In this document: one piece after another, positions 62,789 through 64,000 of the stretch | Position numbering within the stretch: position 1 is the stretch's first letter | How the letters are laid out: each line of letters begins with the position of its first letter | Assembly (NCBI RefSeq): GCF_000025305.1 | Contig: NC_013740.1 | Coordinates: 1,674,001 to 1,738,000 of the forward strand | From: Acidaminococcus fermentans DSM 20731 | Lineage (GTDB): Bacteria > Bacillota > Negativicutes > Acidaminococcales > Acidaminococcaceae | Reading direction: 5' to 3' | Length of the DNA stretch: 64,000 nt | Made by a program: the position numbers and the translations under genes | Notes under the pieces: generated by a model | Told to the model about the DNA's origin: nothing | The model's database searches: none | What the model saw: the letters and a program-made list of their open reading frames with translations, nothing else

Positions 62789-63685
62789 ATGGAAATCCGT
62801 ACCCTGAAATATTTTCTGGCGGTGGCCCGGGAGCAGAACATGACCGAAGCCGCCAATGTACTGTTCGTCACCCAGCCTACCCTGTCCCGGCAGATGGCAG
62901 ACCTGGAAAAGGAACTGGGAAAGAAGCTCTTTGTCCGGACCAATCGGAGTACCACCCTGACGGAGGAAGGAATGCACCTGCGCCAGCGGGCGGAAGAGAT
63001 CCTGGCCCTGGTGGACCAGACCAAAGAAGAGATCCGGGAAGACGACATGGACCTTTCCGGCTGCATACGGATCGGTGCCGGAGAAACCCGGGCCATGCAC
63101 TGGGTCACCGACACCTTCGCCGAACTCCATCAGGAGTATCCCCATCTGACTATCGAGCTGTTCACTAACAACGCAGACGGAGTCCAGGAGCGCCTGGAAC
63201 ACGGACTGCTGGATTTCGGACTGTTCATCGAACCCTTCAACCCGGAAAACTACAACTTCCTCCGTCTCCCGGAACCGGACCAGGTGGGCATCGTTACCAG
63301 CCTCCACAGCCCCTGGGCTCACCTGGAAAAAGTGACCCCCAAAGAGCTCCAGGCCATGCCCCTTCTCATTTCCTCCCGGACCACCCAGAAGACCTTTGAT
63401 CTTTCCCGCTGGTCCGGTGGCCAGGTAACCCTGGAAACTCTCTGTGTGGCAGGCCGCTTCGACCTGATTGGCAATGCTTCCCTGTTGGTCCGTACCGGTC
63501 AGGTAAATGCCCTGGGCCTGGACCATCTGCTGCAGATCGAAACCCAGGGCCTGAAGGTCATCCCTCTGGATCCTCCCCTGTCCGTCGGCAGCCTGGTGGC
63601 CTGGAAGAAGTTCCGGCTCCTGTCCCGTTCCAGCCAGGTGTTCCTGGACCAGTTAAAGCAAAAACTTTCTGATTTTTCCCATTGA
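62789..63685 (+). CDS. LysR family transcriptional regulator
   Basis: A 298-residue LTTR: winged helix at 1-60 (NMTEAANVLFVTQPTLSRQM), linker helix, and effector domain (about 90-295, GCIRIGAGETRAMHWV). ATG at 62789 with AGGAGG 5 nt upstream. By the usual divergent arrangement it should control the cupin operon; the shared 9-mer suggests that it also controls the CMD-flavodoxin operon. Effector unknown, possibly an oxidised or aromatic compound. Confidence 0.91.
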   Translation: MEIRTLKYFLAVAREQNMTEAANVLFVTQPTLSRQMADLEKELGKKLFVRTNRSTTLTEEGMHLRQRAEEILALVDQTKEEIREDDMDLSGCIRIGAGETRAMHWVTDTFAELHQEYPHLTIELFTNNADGVQERLEHGLLDFGLFIEPFNPENYNFLRLPEPDQVGIVTSLHSPWAHLEKVTPKELQAMPLLISSRTTQKTFDLSRWSGGQVTLETLCVAGRFDLIGNASLLVRTGQVNALGLDHLLQIETQGLKVIPLDPPLSVGSLVAWKKFRLLSRSSQVFLDQLKQKLSDFSH

Positions 63686-63820
63686 CAAAGGTATATGAAA
63701 AGTGTACTATTGAGCTATAAAAAGATAGAATTATTATTAAAATAATTTTATTTTTAAGTTGTTCTGTTATAACCTGAAGGAATCTGTCAATCAATTTTCC
63801 CAAACAGAGGAGGTACGCGT

Positions 63821-64000
63821 ATGTTATTCACCACCACACAGGAACATGAAGAATTCCGCGCCAAGGTCCGGGGCTTCGCGGAAGCCAAGATCAAACCCAT
63901 TGCGTTCATGCTGGACAAGGAAAACAAATTCCCTGATGAACAGGTTAAGGAAATGGGCGAACTGGGATGGATGGGCATCCCCTTCCCCAAAGAATATGGC
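63821..64000 (+). CDS. Acyl-CoA dehydrogenase, N-terminal part (cut by window edge)
   Basis: The first 60 residues (MLFTTTQEHEEFRAKVRGFAE..., LDKENKFPDEQVKEMGELGW, GIPFPKEYG) match the N-terminal helical domain of short-chain acyl-CoA dehydrogenases such as butyryl-CoA dehydrogenase. In glutamate- or amino-acid-fermenting anaerobes this enzyme reduces crotonyl-CoA with EtfAB. AGAGGAGG lies 8 nt before the ATG. An AT-rich region of 135 nt separates it from the LysR gene. Confidence 0.9.
   Translation, partial: MLFTTTQEHEEFRAKVRGFAEAKIKPIAFMLDKENKFPDEQVKEMGELGWMGIPFPKEYG

Overview
The window is low-GC-phylum bacterial chromosome with a fairly high GC content. Together the gene set (a diderm-type Firmicute repertoire, rubrerythrin, a group-B type [FeFe] hydrogenase, an acyl-CoA dehydrogenase at the right edge, two FeoA proteins with FeoB) and the protein sequences suggest an anaerobic member of the Negativicutes, most like Acidaminococcus. 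This assignment is inference from recognised protein families; the 16S gene at 41388-42946 would settle it.

Layout. 1-7464 (minus): a seven-gene run lapA-like, recJ, relA, dtd, MBL hydrolase, AI-2E family permease, hisS. 7590-8537 (minus): a 2-hydroxyacid dehydrogenase. 8829-17514 (minus): a tightly packed ten-gene run ruvC-ruvA-ruvB-spoIID-queA-tgt-yajC-fthC-secD-secF that joins Holliday junction processing, queuosine tRNA modification and protein export. 17618-21667 (minus): yebC, an [FeFe] hydrogenase and threonine synthase. 21866-25661: nadE-queT, a glutaredoxin-like protein and bioB. 25698-31756: rubrerythrin, an unknown exported protein, a DapF-fold racemase-like protein, tRNA-Leu, MetQ, a MetE-like methyltransferase, a small unknown protein and VanZ. 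31836-33081: a 46-residue small ORF divergent from a LysR regulator. 33185-37257: a complete arsenic operon arsR-arsD-arsA-arsC-acr3 with two matching operators. 37771-42946 (minus): one rRNA operon 16S-23S-5S, without spacer tRNAs, driven by two tandem promoters. 43337-46667: two poorly known proteins (one DUF2971) divergent from a LytTR regulator whose receiver domain has lost its phosphorylation site. 46748-49769 (minus): three translationally coupled genes (zinc peptidase-like, beta-lactamase-fold pseudoenzyme, FAD oxidoreductase). 49854-54423: CNNM/CorC protein, isochorismatase, nitroreductase, map, DUF368 lipid-carrier transporter. 54641-57591: feoA-feoA-feoB and a Cys-rich small membrane protein behind an operator-like palindrome. 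57626-63685: two related redox/stress clusters that each contain a copy of a recently duplicated small Cys-rich gene (flavodoxin + CMD-family protein; cupin + SGNH protein), a short Dxs-like enzyme and a LysR regulator. 63821-64000: start of an acyl-CoA dehydrogenase.

The most unusual feature is not a gene. Intergenic gaps carry a recurring element made of 7-base units of the form GTCANNN, closed by GCCGATGGAA and usually followed by a stem-loop. I count nine sites, one of them inside a perfect 28-bp-arm palindrome. Many terminators in the window also share a common stem core (TGCTGCAC/GTGCAGCA). Other points worth attention are a -1 frameshift at a run of seven A in the CMD-family gene, active-site losses in three proteins (LytTR receiver, beta-lactamase-like protein, SGNH protein), and a 173-nt nested inverted repeat beside the rRNA operon.
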